Notes: generated by a model not told the origin, from the sequence alone. DNA of 38,784 bases from Pseudomonas juntendi (GCF_009932375.1 NZ_BLJG01000015.1:1-38784), one strand, 5' to 3'. Shown: positions 8,968 through 21,741, counted from the stretch's first letter. Translations and numbers: made by a program.

Positions 8968-9402
8968 ATGAAACTCAATGATCTGAGTCCAGCGCCGGGT
9001 TCCCGTCGCGAGAAGCATCGTCCAGGTCGTGGTATCGGTAGCGGTCTGGGTAAGACCGGCGGCCGTGGCCACAAAGGTCAGACTTCCCGTTCGGGTGGTT
9101 CGATCGCTCCTGGCTTCGAAGGCGGTCAACAGCCGCTGCACCGTCGTCTGCCGAAGTTCGGCTTCGTTTCCCTGAAAGCCATGGACCGCGCTGAAGTGCG
9201 TCTGTCCGAGCTGGCCAAGGTGGAAGGCGACGTGATCTCCGTGCAATCCCTGAAGGATGCCAACGTGATCAACCAGCACATTCAGCGTGTGAAAATCATG
9301 CTGTCTGGCGAAGTTACTCGCGCAGTCACCATCAAGGGTATCGCAGCCACCAAGGGTGCGCGTGCGGCTATCGAAGCAGCTGGCGGCAAATTCGAGGAAT
9401 AA
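8968..9402 (+). CDS. rplO: 50S ribosomal protein L15
   Basis: L15, 144 residues, is a late assembly protein. The start [20 protein letters not shown] and the Gly/Arg-rich segment [19 protein letters not shown] are diagnostic. It starts 3 nt after rpmD. The TAA stop is immediately followed by the secY ATG. Confidence 0.97.
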   Translation: MKLNDLSPAPGSRREKHRPGRGIGSGLGKTGGRGHKGQTSRSGGSIAPGFEGGQQPLHRRLPKFGFVSLKAMDRAEVRLSELAKVEGDVISVQSLKDANVINQHIQRVKIMLSGEVTRAVTIKGIAATKGARAAIEAAGGKFEE

Positions 9403-10734
9403 ATGGCTAAGCAAGGTGCTCTCTCTTCGCTCGGTAAGGGCGGGATGTCGGAACTCTGGGCTCGTCTGCGCTTTCTGTTCATGGCGATCATCGTCTATCG
9501 GATAGGCGCACATATCCCGGTGCCTGGCATCAATCCGGACCGTCTGGCGGATCTGTTTCGGCAGAATGAGGGGACCATTCTTAGCTTGTTCAACATGTTT
9601 TCCGGTGGCGCGCTCGAGCGCATGAGCATCTTTGCACTGGGGATCATGCCGTACATCTCGGCATCGATCATCATGCAGCTGATGACTGCGGTCAGCCCGC
9701 AACTGGAGCAGTTGAAGAAGGAAGGTGAAGCTGGCCGTCGCAAGATCAGCCAGTACACCCGCTACGGCACCGTTATCCTGGCACTGGTTCAAGCCATTGG
9801 CATGTCCATTGGCCTGGCCAACCAGGGCGTGGCGTTTTCTGTAGGCCTGGGCTTCCATGTCGTCGCCGTCTCCACCTTCGTGGCGGGCGCGATGTTCATG
9901 ATGTGGCTGGGCGAGCAGATCACCGAGCGCGGTGTGGGCAACGGTATCTCGATGTTGATCTTCGCGGGTATCGTTGCCGGTCTTCCGAGAGCAATCGGGC
10001 AGTCTTTCGAGTCTGCACGCACAGGCGATATCAACATTTTCGCCCTGGTCGCAATCGGTTTGCTGGCAGTAGCGATTATCGGTTTCGTGGTGTTCATTGA
10101 GCGTGGTCAGCGTCGTATCGCCGTTCACTACGCCAAGCGTCAGCAGGGCCGCAAGGTCTTCGCTGCGCAGACCAGCCACTTGCCGTTGAAGGTGAACATG
10201 GCGGGGGTTATCCCGGCCATTTTCGCGAGCAGCATTTTGCTGTTCCCGGCTTCGCTGGGTGCCTGGTTCGGTCAGTCCGAAGGTATGGGCTGGCTGCAGG
10301 ACATCTCGCAGTCGATCGCTCCTGGTCAGCCGTTGAACATTCTGCTGTTTAGTGCAGGGATCATTTTCTTCTGCTTCTTCTACACAGCGTTGATGTTCAA
10401 CCCGAAAGACGTAGCGGAAAACCTGAAGAAGTCCGGTGCCTTTATTCCGGGTATCCGTCCTGGTGAGCAGTCGGCGCGCTACATTGATGGCGTACTGACC
10501 CGTTTGACCATGTTCGGTGCTCTTTACATGATGGCCGTCTGCCTTCTGCCCCAGTTCCTGGTGGTGGCAGCAAATGTGCCGTTCTACCTTGGCGGGACCT
10601 CGTTGCTGATTGTGGTAGTGGTTGTGATGGACTTCATGTCCCAAGTACAATCGCACCTCGTTTCGCACCAGTACGAATCCCTGATGAAGAAAGCCAACCT
10701 GAAAGGCTACGGTGGCAGCGGCCTGCTGCGCTGA
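9403..10734 (+). CDS. secY: Protein translocase subunit SecY
   Basis: SecY, 443 residues, is the pore subunit of the SecYEG translocon in the inner membrane. Many hydrophobic segments consistent with ten membrane helices are seen. The N-terminal [11 protein letters not shown], the plug-region [19 protein letters not shown] and the [14 protein letters not shown] region are family signatures. It starts with no gap after rplO, with GAGGAA just inside the rplO end, so the two are probably coupled. It is a normal member of the spc operon. Confidence 0.98.
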
Positions 10735-10762
10735 TACGCCCCTAAGGTTCGAGGAGTCGGTA

Positions 10763-10879
10763 ATGAAAGTTCGTGCATCGGTGAAAAAGCTGTGCCGTAA
10801 CTGCAAGATCATCCGTCGCGAAGGCGTCGTACGAGTGATCTGCAGCGCGGAACCGCGTCACAAACAGCGCCAAGGCTGA
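10763..10879 (+). CDS. rpmJ: 50S ribosomal protein L36 (zinc-binding type)
   Basis: A 38-residue gene, ATG 10763 to TGA 10877-10879, beginning [19 protein letters not shown]. Cys11, Cys14, Cys27 and His33 form the zinc ribbon of the zinc-dependent L36 type. It ends the spc operon 28 nt after secY with a GAGGAG ribosome binding site. This contrasts with the zinc-free S14 in the same operon. Confidence 0.95.
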
Positions 10880-10896
10880 GTGTGATCTGCGCTTCA

Positions 10897-10924
10897 AACC
10901 CAGCAGCTAGTGTGCTGCTGGGTT
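10897..10924 (+). terminator. 11-bp hairpin ending the spc operon
   Basis: AACCCAGCAGC (10897-10907) pairs perfectly with GCTGCTGGGTT (10914-10924) around a TAGTGT loop. The following T-rich stretch is broken (GATTATTCGTTT), so termination may be partial. Confidence 0.65.
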
Positions 10925-10951
10925 GATTATTCGTTTCTACAGCGATATTAT
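10923..10951 (+). promoter_or_regulatory. Probable sigma70-type promoter of the alpha operon
   Basis: TTGATT at 10923-10928, whose first two bases are the end of the preceding hairpin arm, 17 nt, then TATTAT at 10946-10951. The predicted start near 10958 leaves a leader of about 53 nt before rpsM. Confidence 0.7.
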
Positions 10952-11010
10952 CTCGCGCCCTATTTCTTGGCTTCCGGGGCGTAGGTAGCTGTCAATTGGA
11001 GTCCCACTGA

Positions 11011-11367
11011 ATGGCCCGTATTGCAGGCGTCAACATTCCAGATAACAAGCATACTGTTATCTCGCTGACCTACATCTATGGTGTCGGTCGCACAACTGCA
11101 CAGAAGATCTGTGTAGACGCTGGTGTAAACCCAGCCGCAAAGATCAAGGATCTGAGCGACGAGCAAATCGAAACCCTGCGTGGCGAAGTCGCGAAGTTCA
11201 CCACTGAAGGTGACCTGCGTCGTGACGTCAACATGAAGATCAAGCGCTTGATGGACCTGGGTTGCTACCGCGGCCTGCGTCATCGTAAAGGTCTGCCGGT
11301 TCGCGGTCAGCGCACCAAGACCAACGCACGCACCCGTAAGGGCCCGCGTAAGCCGATCCGCAAGTAA
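11011..11367 (+). CDS. rpsM: 30S ribosomal protein S13
   Basis: S13, 118 residues, in the 30S head, contacts the P-site tRNA and L5. The start [21 protein letters not shown] and the C-terminal [19 protein letters not shown] are typical. It opens the alpha operon (TTGGAG ribosome binding site). In E. coli S4 represses this operon through a pseudoknot at the rpsM start; I could not verify that fold here. Confidence 0.97.
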   Translation: MARIAGVNIPDNKHTVISLTYIYGVGRTTAQKICVDAGVNPAAKIKDLSDEQIETLRGEVAKFTTEGDLRRDVNMKIKRLMDLGCYRGLRHRKGLPVRGQRTKTNARTRKGPRKPIRK

Positions 11368-11385
11368 TCGCCCAGGAATATAGAC

Positions 11386-11775
11386 ATGGCAAAACCTGCT
11401 GCTCGTCCTCGTAAAAAAGTTAAAAAGACAGTGGTTGATGGCATCGCCCACATCCATGCATCTTTCAACAACACCATCGTGACCATCACCGACCGTCAGG
11501 GCAATGCTTTGTCCTGGGCGACCTCCGGTGGTTCGGGTTTCCGTGGTTCGCGCAAATCCACCCCGTTCGCAGCTCAGATTGCTGCTGAGCGTGCTGGTCA
11601 AGCTGCGCTGGAATACGGTCTGAAAAACCTCGACGTAAACGTCAAGGGTCCAGGTCCAGGTCGTGAGTCCGCCGTTCGTGCATTGAACAGCTGCGGCTAC
11701 AAGATCGCCAGCATCACCGACGTGACGCCTATCCCGCACAACGGGTGCCGTCCGCCGAAGAAGCGTCGCGTGTAA
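11386..11775 (+). CDS. rpsK: 30S ribosomal protein S11
   Basis: S11, 129 residues, lies on the 30S platform. The segments [21 protein letters not shown] and the C-terminal [18 protein letters not shown] are diagnostic. The gap after rpsM is 18 nt, with CAGGAA. Confidence 0.97.
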
Positions 11776-11790
11776 TCAGGAGACAGAAGA

Positions 11791-12411
11791 ATGGCACGTT
11801 ACATTGGTCCAAAATGCAAACTGTCTCGTCGTGAAGGCACTGACCTGTTCCTGAAGAGCGGCGTTCGCGCTCTGGAATCGAAGTGCAACATCGAAGCAGC
11901 CCCAGGTATCCACGGCCAGCGCCGTGGCCGTCAGTCCGACTACGGCACCCAGCTGCGTGAGAAACAAAAAGTTCGTCGTATCTACGGTGTTCTGGAGCGT
12001 CAGTTCCGCGGTTACTACCAAGCTGCTGCCTCGAAAAAAGGCGCAACCGGTGAGAACCTGCTGCAACTGCTCGAGTGCCGTCTGGATAACGTCGTTTACC
12101 GTATGGGCTTCGGCTCGACTCGTTCCGAGTCCCGTCAGCTGGTTTCGCACAAAGCGATCAGCGTCAACGGTAAAACTGTAAACATTCCATCCTACCAAGT
12201 TCGTCCGGGTGACGTGGTCGCGGTTCGCGAGAAGTCGCTGAGCCAGCTGCGCATTGTTCAAGCCCTTGAACTCTGCGCCCAGCGTGGCCGCGTTGAGTGG
12301 GTTGACGTGGATGCTGCCAAAAAGTCGGGCGTTTTCAAGAACGTTCCTGCTCGCAGCGACCTGTCTGCCGACATCAACGAGAACCTGATTGTCGAGCTCT
12401 ACTCCAAGTAA
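11791..12411 (+). CDS. rpsD: 30S ribosomal protein S4
   Basis: S4, 206 residues, is a primary 16S-binding protein and, in E. coli, the autoregulator of this operon. The start [20 protein letters not shown] is the zinc-free form (only one Cys in the N-terminal region where zinc forms have four). The S4 domain ([20 protein letters not shown]) is intact. A CAGGAG ribosome binding site lies in the 15-nt gap. Confidence 0.97.
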   Translation: MARYIGPKCKLSRREGTDLFLKSGVRALESKCNIEAAPGIHGQRRGRQSDYGTQLREKQKVRRIYGVLERQFRGYYQAAASKKGATGENLLQLLECRLDNVVYRMGFGSTRSESRQLVSHKAISVNGKTVNIPSYQVRPGDVVAVREKSLSQLRIVQALELCAQRGRVEWVDVDAAKKSGVFKNVPARSDLSADINENLIVELYSK

Positions 12412-12433
12412 GGGCTAGAAAATAGGTGCATCC

Positions 12434-13435
12434 ATGCAGATTTCGGTAAATGAGTTCCTGACTCCCCGCCATATTGATGTGCAGGTAGTCAGTCCGACCC
12501 GCGCCAAGATTACGCTCGAGCCTCTCGAGCGTGGTTTCGGCCATACCCTGGGCAACGCGCTGCGCCGCATCCTGTTGTCCTCCATGCCTGGCTGTGCAGT
12601 AGTCGAGGCCGAGATCGATGGCGTACTCCATGAGTACTCCGCGATCGAAGGTGTTCAGGAAGACGTCATTGAAATCCTGTTGAACCTGAAAGGCCTGGCT
12701 ATCAAACTGCACGGTCGTGACGAAGTTACGCTGACCTTGTCGAAAAAGGGTTCGGGGGTGGTTACCGCTGCCGATATTCAGCTGGATCACGATGTCGAGA
12801 TCGTCAACCCCGATCACGTAATCGCGAACCTGGCGTCGAACGGCGCCCTGAACATGAAGCTCACTGTAGCTCGTGGTCGTGGTTACGAGCCGGCCGACTC
12901 CCGTCAAACCGACGAAGACGAAAGCCGTAGCATTGGCCGTCTGCAGTTGGACGCTTCGTTCAGCCCGGTGCGTCGTATCGCCTATGTGGTCGAGAACGCC
13001 CGTGTTGAACAGCGTACCAACCTGGACAAACTGGTCATTGATCTGGAAACCAACGGCACCCTGGACCCTGAAGAGGCTATCCGCCGCGCTGCGACCATCC
13101 TGCAACAGCAGCTGGCCGCGTTCGTCGACCTCAAAGGTGACAGCGAGCCTGTCGTAGTCGAGCAGGAAGACGAGATCGATCCGATCCTGCTGCGTCCGGT
13201 TGACGACCTGGAACTGACTGTACGTTCGGCCAACTGCCTGAAGGCGGAGAACATCTACTACATCGGCGACCTGATTCAGCGTACCGAAGTAGAGCTGTTG
13301 AAAACTCCTAACCTCGGCAAGAAGTCCCTGACTGAAATCAAGGACGTCCTGGCCTCTCGTGGTCTGTCTCTCGGCATGCGCCTCGACAACTGGCCGCCTG
13401 CAAGTCTTAAGAAAGACGACAAGGCGACCGCCTGA
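12434..13435 (+). CDS. rpoA: RNA polymerase subunit alpha
   Basis: Alpha subunit, 333 residues. The N-terminal domain (residues 1 to about 235) carries [18 protein letters not shown] for dimerisation and core assembly, then a flexible acidic linker and the C-terminal domain with [18 protein letters not shown]. Arg264 there is the equivalent of E. coli Arg265 for UP-element DNA binding. It lies in its usual place between rpsD and rplQ; the upstream ribosome binding site is weak (TAGGTGC), which may set its level relative to the ribosomal proteins. Confidence 0.98.
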
Positions 13436-13477
13436 TCGTCGTAATCACCGAACGTAGTGTTTGGTAAGGAATGAATC

Positions 13478-13864
13478 ATGCGTCATCGTAAAAGTGGACG
13501 TCACCTGAGCCGTACCAGCTCTCACCGCAAGGCTATGTTCCAGAACATGGCAGTGTCGTTGATCGAGCACGAGCTGATCAAAACCACCCTGCCGAAAGCC
13601 AAGGAACTGCGCCGCGTTGCCGAGCCGCTGATCACCCTGGCCAAGGAAGACAGCGTTGCTAACCGTCGTCTGGCCTTCGACCGTACCCGTTCGAAGTCCG
13701 CTGTTGGCAAACTGTTCAACGACCTGGGCAAGCGTTACGCCACCCGTCAGGGCGGCTACCTGCGCATCCTGAAGTGCGGTTTCCGCGCTGGCGACAACGC
13801 GCCTATGGCGTACGTCGAGCTGGTTGATCGTCCTGTCGGCGGTGCTGTAGAAGCTGCTGAGTAA
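13478..13864 (+). CDS. rplQ: 50S ribosomal protein L17
   Basis: L17, 128 residues, lies beside the tunnel exit. The start [20 protein letters not shown] is diagnostic, and [20 protein letters not shown] is conserved. A TAAGGA ribosome binding site lies in the 42-nt gap after rpoA. It is the last gene of the alpha operon before a clear terminator. Confidence 0.97.
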   Translation: MRHRKSGRHLSRTSSHRKAMFQNMAVSLIEHELIKTTLPKAKELRRVAEPLITLAKEDSVANRRLAFDRTRSKSAVGKLFNDLGKRYATRQGGYLRILKCGFRAGDNAPMAYVELVDRPVGGAVEAAE

Positions 13865-13886
13865 GACGTTCTGTCTGCTACAAAGA

Positions 13887-13910
13887 ACCGGGCCTAGTGC
13901 CCGGTTTTTT
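13887..13910 (+). terminator. Rho-independent terminator of the alpha operon
   Basis: ACCGGGC (13887-13893) pairs with GCCCGGT (13899-13905) around CTAGT, followed by a run of six T. Confidence 0.93.
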
Positions 13911-14036
13911 GTGTGTGCAACTATTGTTTATTTCTATTGATGCAAGTCATCTAATGAATTTGTTCTCCTAGTCCGGCTCATCGATACTCTCCCCATAGCC
14001 GATCAGCCGGCGTTCGAAGACCGATAAGGAGAGCCC

Positions 14037-15476
14037 ATGAGCAAGACTCTTACCACCGCCAGCGGTGCACCAGTAGCCGACAACCAGAACTCCCGCTCCG
14101 CCGGCCCACGTGGCCCATTGTTGCTCGACGACTTCCACCTCATCGAGAAGCTCGCCCATTTCAATCGCGAGAACATTCCGGAGCGCCGCGTACACGCCAA
14201 GGGTTCGGGTGCGTACGGCACCTTCACCGTCACCCGCGATATAACGGCCTACACCAGCGCCAAGCTTTTCGGCGAAATCGGCAAGCAAACCGAAACCTTC
14301 CTGCGTTTTTCCACCGTTGGTGGCGAGCGTGGTTCAGCCGATACCGAGCGTGACCCGCGCGGCTTCGCTGTAAAGTTTTACACCGAAGAAGGCAACTGGG
14401 ACATTGTGGGCAACAACACCCCCGTGTTCTTCATTCGCGACCCGTTGAAGTTCCCGGACTTTATCCACACCCAGAAGCGCCACCCACAGACCAACCTCAA
14501 GAACGCCCAGATGATGTGGGACTTCTGGTCGCATTCGCCTGAAGCGCTGCATCAGGTGACCATTCTGTTCTCGGATAGAGGCATCCCGGATGGCTATCGC
14601 CACATGCACGGCTTTGGCAGCCACACCTACAGCCTGATCAACCAGAAAGGCGAGCGCACCTGGGTGAAGTGGCACTTCAAGACCCTCCAAGGCATCAAGA
14701 ACCTCGCCCCCGCAGAAGCGGCGCGCCTGGCCGGTACCGATCCGGACTATGCTCAGCGCGACTTGTTTGAAGCCATCGAACGTGGTGACTACCCACGTTG
14801 GACCGTGTGCATGCAGGTCATGAGCGAAGCGGAGGCGGCGAGCCGTGAGGAAAACCCGTTCGACGTCACCAAAACCTGGTCGCAGAAGGACTACCCGCTG
14901 ATCGAGGTGGGGGTGCTGGAGCTTAACCGGAACCCGCTCAACTATTTCGCTGAAGTCGAGCAAGCAGCGTTTGGGCCTAGCAACATGGTGCCTGGCGTTG
15001 GTCTGTCACCCGACCGCATGCTGCAGGGCCGCGTATTCGCCTACGCTGACGCCCACCGCTACCGTGTCGGTACCAACCACCAGCAACTGCCGGTGAATGC
15101 ACCGCGCTGCGCTGTGAACAGCTACCAGCGCGACGGCTCCATGGCGACCGGCAGTTATGGTGCGGCGCCGAATTACGAGCCTAACAGCTACGCCGACGCA
15201 CCCAAGCAGTCACCGCGTCACGCTGAACCTGCACTGGCGCTCACTGGTGCAGCCGACCGCCATGATCACCGTGAGGACAACGACTACTACAGCCACGCCG
15301 GCGCGCTGTTCCGCTTGATGAGCAACGAGCAGAAGGCGCTGCTGATCAGCAACATCGCCGGGGCGATGGCAGGGGTCAGTGACGATGTCATCCAGCGCCA
15401 GTTGCAGTATTTCTTCATGGCTGACCCGGCCTATGGCGAAGGTATCGCCAAGGCGTTGGGCGTGAATCTCGCTTAA
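14037..15476 (+). CDS. katA: Haem catalase, small-subunit type
   Basis: Monofunctional catalase, 479 residues, converting hydrogen peroxide to water and oxygen in the cytoplasm. Distal His53 lies in [14 protein letters not shown], Asn126 in [13 protein letters not shown], and proximal haem ligand Tyr336 in [12 protein letters not shown]; the spacing matches other small-subunit catalases (bovine His74, Asn147, Tyr357 shifted by 21). No signal peptide is seen. AAGGAG lies just before the ATG. The 126 nt upstream of the start, after the rplQ terminator, should hold its promoter, but I could not place a convincing -10/-35 or OxyR site. It is followed by its own terminator and the ferritin gene. 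Confidence 0.95.
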   Translation: MSKTLTTASGAPVADNQNSRSAGPRGPLLLDDFHLIEKLAHFNRENIPERRVHAKGSGAYGTFTVTRDITAYTSAKLFGEIGKQTETFLRFSTVGGERGSADTERDPRGFAVKFYTEEGNWDIVGNNTPVFFIRDPLKFPDFIHTQKRHPQTNLKNAQMMWDFWSHSPEALHQVTILFSDRGIPDGYRHMHGFGSHTYSLINQKGERTWVKWHFKTLQGIKNLAPAEAARLAGTDPDYAQRDLFEAIERGDYPRWTVCMQVMSEAEAASREENPFDVTKTWSQKDYPLIEVGVLELNRNPLNYFAEVEQAAFGPSNMVPGVGLSPDRMLQGRVFAYADAHRYRVGTNHQQLPVNAPRCAVNSYQRDGSMATGSYGAAPNYEPNSYADAPKQSPRHAEPALALTGAADRHDHREDNDYYSHAGALFRLMSNEQKALLISNIAGAMAGVSDDVIQRQLQYFFMADPAYGEGIAKALGVNLA

Positions 15477-15493
15477 CTCGAAGTGATAAGAAG

Positions 15494-15518
15494 AACCGCC
15501 CTCATTTGGGCGGTTTTT
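15494..15518 (+). terminator. Rho-independent terminator of katA
   Basis: AACCGCCC (15494-15501) pairs with GGGCGGTT (15508-15515) around TCATTT, with five T at 15514-15518. Confidence 0.92.
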
Positions 15519-15638
15519 CAATGAATATCACTACTGTTTAGCCGATTTTTTGCCCGGATTGCGCCTTTTTCAGTGACCTTCGGCAAAAGCTGGTTCACAC
15601 TATGCGGCATAGAAGCTTCCACATGGAGAAACAGGGCG

Positions 15639-16103
15639 ATGCAAGGCCATCCGGACGTAATCAACTACCTCGTCACGCTGCTGAAGGGCGAACTGGCGGC
15701 ACGCGACCAGTACTTCATTCATTCGCGCATGTACGAAGACTGGGGCCTGTCCAAACTCTACGAGCGTATCAACCACGAGATGGAAGAAGAGGCGCAACAC
15801 GCTGATGCGCTGATGCGTCGTATCCTCATGCTGGAAGGTACGCCTGACATGCGCGCAGACGACCTGGAAGTCGGCAGCACCGTGCCGGAAATGATCGAAG
15901 CCGACCTCAAGCTTGAATACAAAGTGCGCGCTGCGTTGTGCAAAGGCATCGAGTTGTGCGAATTGCACAAGGACTATGTCAGCCGCGACATTCTGCGTGC
16001 GCAGTTGGCCGACACTGAAGAAGATCATACCTACTGGCTGGAAAAGCAGCAGGGGCTGATCAAGGCCATTGGCCTGGAGAACTACCTGCAATCGCAGATG
16101 TAA
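15639..16103 (+). CDS. ftnA: Bacterial ferritin lacking the bacterioferritin haem ligand
   Basis: 154 residues from the ATG at 15639 ([20 protein letters not shown]), with GGAG about ten bases upstream; an in-frame ATG at 15573 gives an unrelated N-terminal extension and is rejected. It would store iron as a 24-mer cage in the cytoplasm. Ferroxidase ligands are visible: Glu18, Glu51, His54, Glu93, Glu127, His130. Position 52, the haem-binding Met of true bacterioferritins, is Ala (EEAQHAD). Genes like this are often labelled bacterioferritin, but the P. aeruginosa relative next to katA is known as the haem-free ferritin FtnA. Pairing with katA fits iron handling under peroxide stress. Confidence 0.88.
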   Translation: MQGHPDVINYLVTLLKGELAARDQYFIHSRMYEDWGLSKLYERINHEMEEEAQHADALMRRILMLEGTPDMRADDLEVGSTVPEMIEADLKLEYKVRAALCKGIELCELHKDYVSRDILRAQLADTEEDHTYWLEKQQGLIKAIGLENYLQSQM

Positions 16104-16108
16104 GAGCC

Positions 16109-16230
16109 GGGGGCTGCTTTGCAGCCCATCGCGACACAAGGCCGCTCCTACGGGCGATCGCGCAACCCAAAGGTTCATGCGATCGCCTGTAGGGGCGGCC
16201 TTGTGTCGCGATGGGGCGCAAAGCGCCCCC
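16109..16230 (+). repeat. Composite palindromic REP-like repeat between ftnA and uvrA
   Basis: Two 35-nt arms (16127-16161 and 16179-16213) are inverted copies with only two mismatches, separated by 17 nt. Each outer edge carries a small hairpin: GGGCTGC-TTT-GCAGCCC (16111-16127) and GGGGCGC-AAA-GCGCCCC (16213-16229). The GCTCCTAC / GTAGGGGC core resembles the interspersed palindromes common between P. putida genes. It lies between convergent genes and could also stop transcription from both sides. Confidence 0.85.
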
Positions 16231-16237
16231 AAATGCC

Positions 16238-19072
<2,835 letters not shown>

Positions 19073-19103
19073 TGCGGCCTCGCTTGGCGGGCATAAACAA
19101 AGA

Positions 19104-19133
19104 ATTATACGGCCCCCTGCCAGTACGCGGCAA
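19104..19133 (-). promoter_or_regulatory. Probable sigma70-type promoter of uvrA
   Basis: On the minus strand TTGCCG (19133-19128), an 18-nt spacer and consensus TATAAT (19109-19104). The predicted start is about 25 nt before the uvrA GTG. Confidence 0.6.
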
Positions 19134-19201
19134 AGCGTCGCGTAGATGCCGTCAAGCTGTCGGACTGATAGAATCGCCGCCGGTTCACACGAGGTTACGC
19201 C

Positions 19202-20596
19202 ATGCATGACACCCACAACGAGCGCATGAGCAGCAGCGAAACCCGCGCTGCTGGTGGCCTGGCCCTGGTCTTTGCCTTTCGTATGCTGGGCATGTTCATG
19301 GTCTTGCCGGTACTGGCCACCTACGGCATGGACCTGGCCGGTGCCACACCTGCGCTGATTGGCCTGGCCATCGGGGCCTATGGCCTGACCCAGGCGGTAT
19401 TGCAGATTCCGTTCGGGATGATTTCCGACCGCATCGGGCGGCGCCCGATCATCTACCTGGGGTTGGTGATCTTTGCCTTGGGTAGTGTCCTGGCGGCCCA
19501 GGCCGACTCTATCTGGGGGGTGATCGCGGGGCGCATCCTGCAAGGTGCCGGGGCAATTTCGGCTGCCGTCATGGCGCTGCTCTCGGACCTGACCCGTGAA
19601 CAACACCGGACCAAGGCCATGGCCATGATCGGCATGAGCATCGGCCTGTCGTTTGCCGTGGCCATGGTCGTCGGGCCACTGCTGACAAGTGCCTTTGGTT
19701 TGTCAGGATTGTTCCTTGCCACTGCCGGGCTTGCCCTGGTCGGCATCCTGCTGATCGCCTTCGTCGTGCCCAGTACCCACAGCCTTCTGCAGCACCGCGA
19801 GTCGGGTGTGGCGCGCAAGGCACTCGGCCCGACCCTGCGTCATCCGGACCTTTTGCGCCTGGACGTGAGCATCTTCGTGCTGCATGCCGTCCTCATGGCC
19901 AGCTTCGTCGCGCTGCCCCTGGCCTTCGTCGAGCGTGGCGGGCTGCCAAAAGAGCAGCACTGGTGGGTCTACCTGACCGCACTGTTCATCTCATTTTTTG
20001 CAATGGTGCCGTTCATCATCTACGGCGAAAAAAAGCGCAAGATGAAGCGTGTGTTGGCCGGTGCAGTCAGTGTCCTGCTGCTGACAGAGATATACTTCTG
20101 GGAGTGGGCTGACGGTTTGCGCGGACTGGTGATTGGCACCGTGGTATTCTTTACCGCATTCAACCTGCTGGAGGCCTCGCTGCCTTCGCTGGTGAGCAAG
20201 GTGTCGCCTGCCGGTGGCAAGGGCACGGCAATGGGGGTTTATTCCACCAGCCAGTTCCTTGGTGCGGCACTGGGTGGAATTCTGGGTGGCTGGCTGTTCC
20301 AGCACGGTGGGTTGGACACGGTATTCCTCGGCTGTGCGGTGTTGTGTGCAATCTGGCTGATCGTCGCGTTGTCCATGAACGAGCCGCCGTATGTGACCAG
20401 CTTGCGCATGCCGCTGACGCCAGAGGCAGCCCGGGAAGCCGGCCTGACCGAGCGACTGATGGCCGTGCCGGGTGTGACCGACGCTGTGGTGGTTGCTGAA
20501 GAAGCGGCCATCTATATCAAACTGGATACGAAAATTTTGGACCGTGCGACCCTCGAGCGACTGGTGAATCCAGCCTCTTCGGCGTGCGAAGCCTAG
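19202..20596 (+). CDS. MFS transporter with C-terminal soluble domain (YajR-like)
   Basis: 464 residues with about twelve hydrophobic segments, an inner-membrane major facilitator transporter of unknown substrate, probably an exporter driven by protons. Motif A appears between helices 2 and 3 as [12 protein letters not shown] (residues 71-82). After the last helix a cytoplasmic tail of about 65 residues (from roughly 400) contains [20 protein letters not shown] and IKLDTK, resembling the small ferredoxin-like domain of E. coli YajR. GAGG lies 7 nt before the ATG. It is divergent from uvrA and 9 nt upstream of ssb, so it is likely co-transcribed with ssb. Confidence 0.85.
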   Translation: MHDTHNERMSSSETRAAGGLALVFAFRMLGMFMVLPVLATYGMDLAGATPALIGLAIGAYGLTQAVLQIPFGMISDRIGRRPIIYLGLVIFALGSVLAAQADSIWGVIAGRILQGAGAISAAVMALLSDLTREQHRTKAMAMIGMSIGLSFAVAMVVGPLLTSAFGLSGLFLATAGLALVGILLIAFVVPSTHSLLQHRESGVARKALGPTLRHPDLLRLDVSIFVLHAVLMASFVALPLAFVERGGLPKEQHWWVYLTALFISFFAMVPFIIYGEKKRKMKRVLAGAVSVLLLTEIYFWEWADGLRGLVIGTVVFFTAFNLLEASLPSLVSKVSPAGGKGTAMGVYSTSQFLGAALGGILGGWLFQHGGLDTVFLGCAVLCAIWLIVALSMNEPPYVTSLRMPLTPEAAREAGLTERLMAVPGVTDAVVVAEEAAIYIKLDTKILDRATLERLVNPASSACEA

Positions 20597-20605
20597 GAGA
20601 ACGTT

Positions 20606-21154
20606 ATGGCCCGTGGGGTTAACAAAGTCATTCTGGTCGGCACTTGTGGCCAGGATCCCGAAGTCCGCTACCTGCCCAACGGTAACGCCGTGACCAACCT
20701 GAGCCTGGCTACCAGCGAGCAGTGGACCGACAAGCAGTCGGGCCAGAAGGTCGAGCGTACCGAGTGGCACCGTGTGTCGCTGTTCGGCAAGGTTGCCGAA
20801 ATTGCCGGTGAGTACCTGCGTAAAGGTTCGCAGTGCTACATCGAAGGCAAGCTGCAGACCCGCGAGTGGGAAAAAGACGGCATCAAGCGTTACACCACCG
20901 AGATCATCGTCGACATCAACGGCACCATGCAGCTGCTCGGCGGGCGCCCGCAGGGCCAGCAGCAAGGCGGTGATCCGTACAACCAGGGTGGCGGCAACTA
21001 CAACCAGGGTGGTGGTCAACAGCAGTACAACCAGGCCCCGCCGCGCCAGCAGGCCCAGCGCCCGCAACAGGCCCCTCAGCGCCCGGCGCCACAGCAGCCA
21101 GCGCCTCAGCCGGCTGCTGACTTCGACAGTTTCGATGACGATATTCCGTTCTGA
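20606..21154 (+). CDS. ssb: Single-stranded DNA-binding protein
   Basis: SSB, 182 residues. The OB-fold occupies residues 1 to about 112 ([43 protein letters not shown]). A Gln/Pro/Gly-rich flexible linker follows (about 115-165), then the acidic tip [11 protein letters not shown] that recruits replication and repair partners. An AGGAG ribosome binding site lies in the 9-nt gap after the MFS gene. The uvrA-MFS-ssb arrangement keeps SSB beside the repair gene, a common bacterial neighbourhood. Confidence 0.97.
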   Translation: MARGVNKVILVGTCGQDPEVRYLPNGNAVTNLSLATSEQWTDKQSGQKVERTEWHRVSLFGKVAEIAGEYLRKGSQCYIEGKLQTREWEKDGIKRYTTEIIVDINGTMQLLGGRPQGQQQGGDPYNQGGGNYNQGGGQQQYNQAPPRQQAQRPQQAPQRPAPQQPAPQPAADFDSFDDDIPF

Positions 21155-21184
21155 TCAGAACATCAGGCGGCTAGCGAAACCAGA

Positions 21185-21213
21185 AACCCAGGGCCTTGGC
21201 CCTGGGTTTTTTT
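21185..21213 (+). terminator. Rho-independent terminator of ssb
   Basis: AACCCAGGG (21185-21193) pairs with CCCTGGGTT (21200-21208) around CCTTGG, followed by seven T (21207-21213). Confidence 0.92.
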
Positions 21214-21240
21214 ATGGGTGCAGCAGGCCATAAAAAAACC

Positions 21241-21741
21241 TCAGAGGGTGCTTTCACCACCCAGTTCTTCAAGCGCCACCCGGGTGAACTGCGCATCCAG
21301 CTCCGGCGTTGCGCCGCTGATGCCGATGCCGCCAATGTGCATGCCGTTCTTATCCATGATTGGCAGGCCTCCTTCCAGCAAGGTGAGCCCCGGCAACGAT
21401 GCATAGGGTTTAGCCGGGTGTGCAGGGCCGTGTTCGCCAGAGGTGGGCGAGGCCAAGGGGAAGCGGGCAGAAGTCTCAGCCTTGAGTTGCGCCAGCTTGA
21501 TACTGGCTTTGTCTGCGCCGTCCATACGGTGGAAATACTTGGGCTTACCGTGGTTGTCGATGATGCTGATGACGATCGCATGGCCTTGGGCCATGGCCGC
21601 CAGTTCGGCGGCTGCCGCCATGTTTCGCGCTTGTTGCGAGGTGAGCGGCGAAGCTGCTTCGTCCGAAGTGGCTGCAGAAGCGGGTGCGAGGATGGCAGTA
21701 CCGGCGATCAGCAGGCTCAGCAGCAGAGGCTTGGTGTTCAT
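21241..21741 (-). CDS. Secreted GlcG/HbpS-family protein
   Basis: 166 residues. An N-terminal signal peptide is seen (MNTKPLLLSLLIAGTAILAP, likely cut after ASA near residue 23), so the product is probably periplasmic. The body matches the GlcG/HbpS family (DUF336): ARNMAAAAELAAMAQGH, ISIIDNHGKPKYFHRMDGA and PGLTLLEGGLPI. Some family members bind haem or act as accessory or sensor proteins; the function here is not known. It is a single gene, convergent with ssb and divergent from fdoG. Confidence 0.8.
   Translation of the reverse strand: MNTKPLLLSLLIAGTAILAPASAATSDEAASPLTSQQARNMAAAAELAAMAQGHAIVISIIDNHGKPKYFHRMDGADKASIKLAQLKAETSARFPLASPTSGEHGPAHPAKPYASLPGLTLLEGGLPIMDKNGMHIGGIGISGATPELDAQFTRVALEELGGESTL

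Noticed and set aside
8698..10812. 704-residue open frame on the minus strand opposite rpmD-secY
   Set aside because: Low-complexity composition and exact opposition to conserved ribosomal genes and secY; a shadow of GC-rich coding.
13937..13955. FNR/Anr box (TTGAT-N4-ATCAA) before katA
   Set aside because: Only the first half-site matches.
13911..14036. OxyR-binding site before katA
   Set aside because: CTAT/ATAG elements are present but not at the required spacing.
19073..19201. LexA box before uvrA
   Set aside because: No CTG-N10-CAG palindrome found in the intergenic region.
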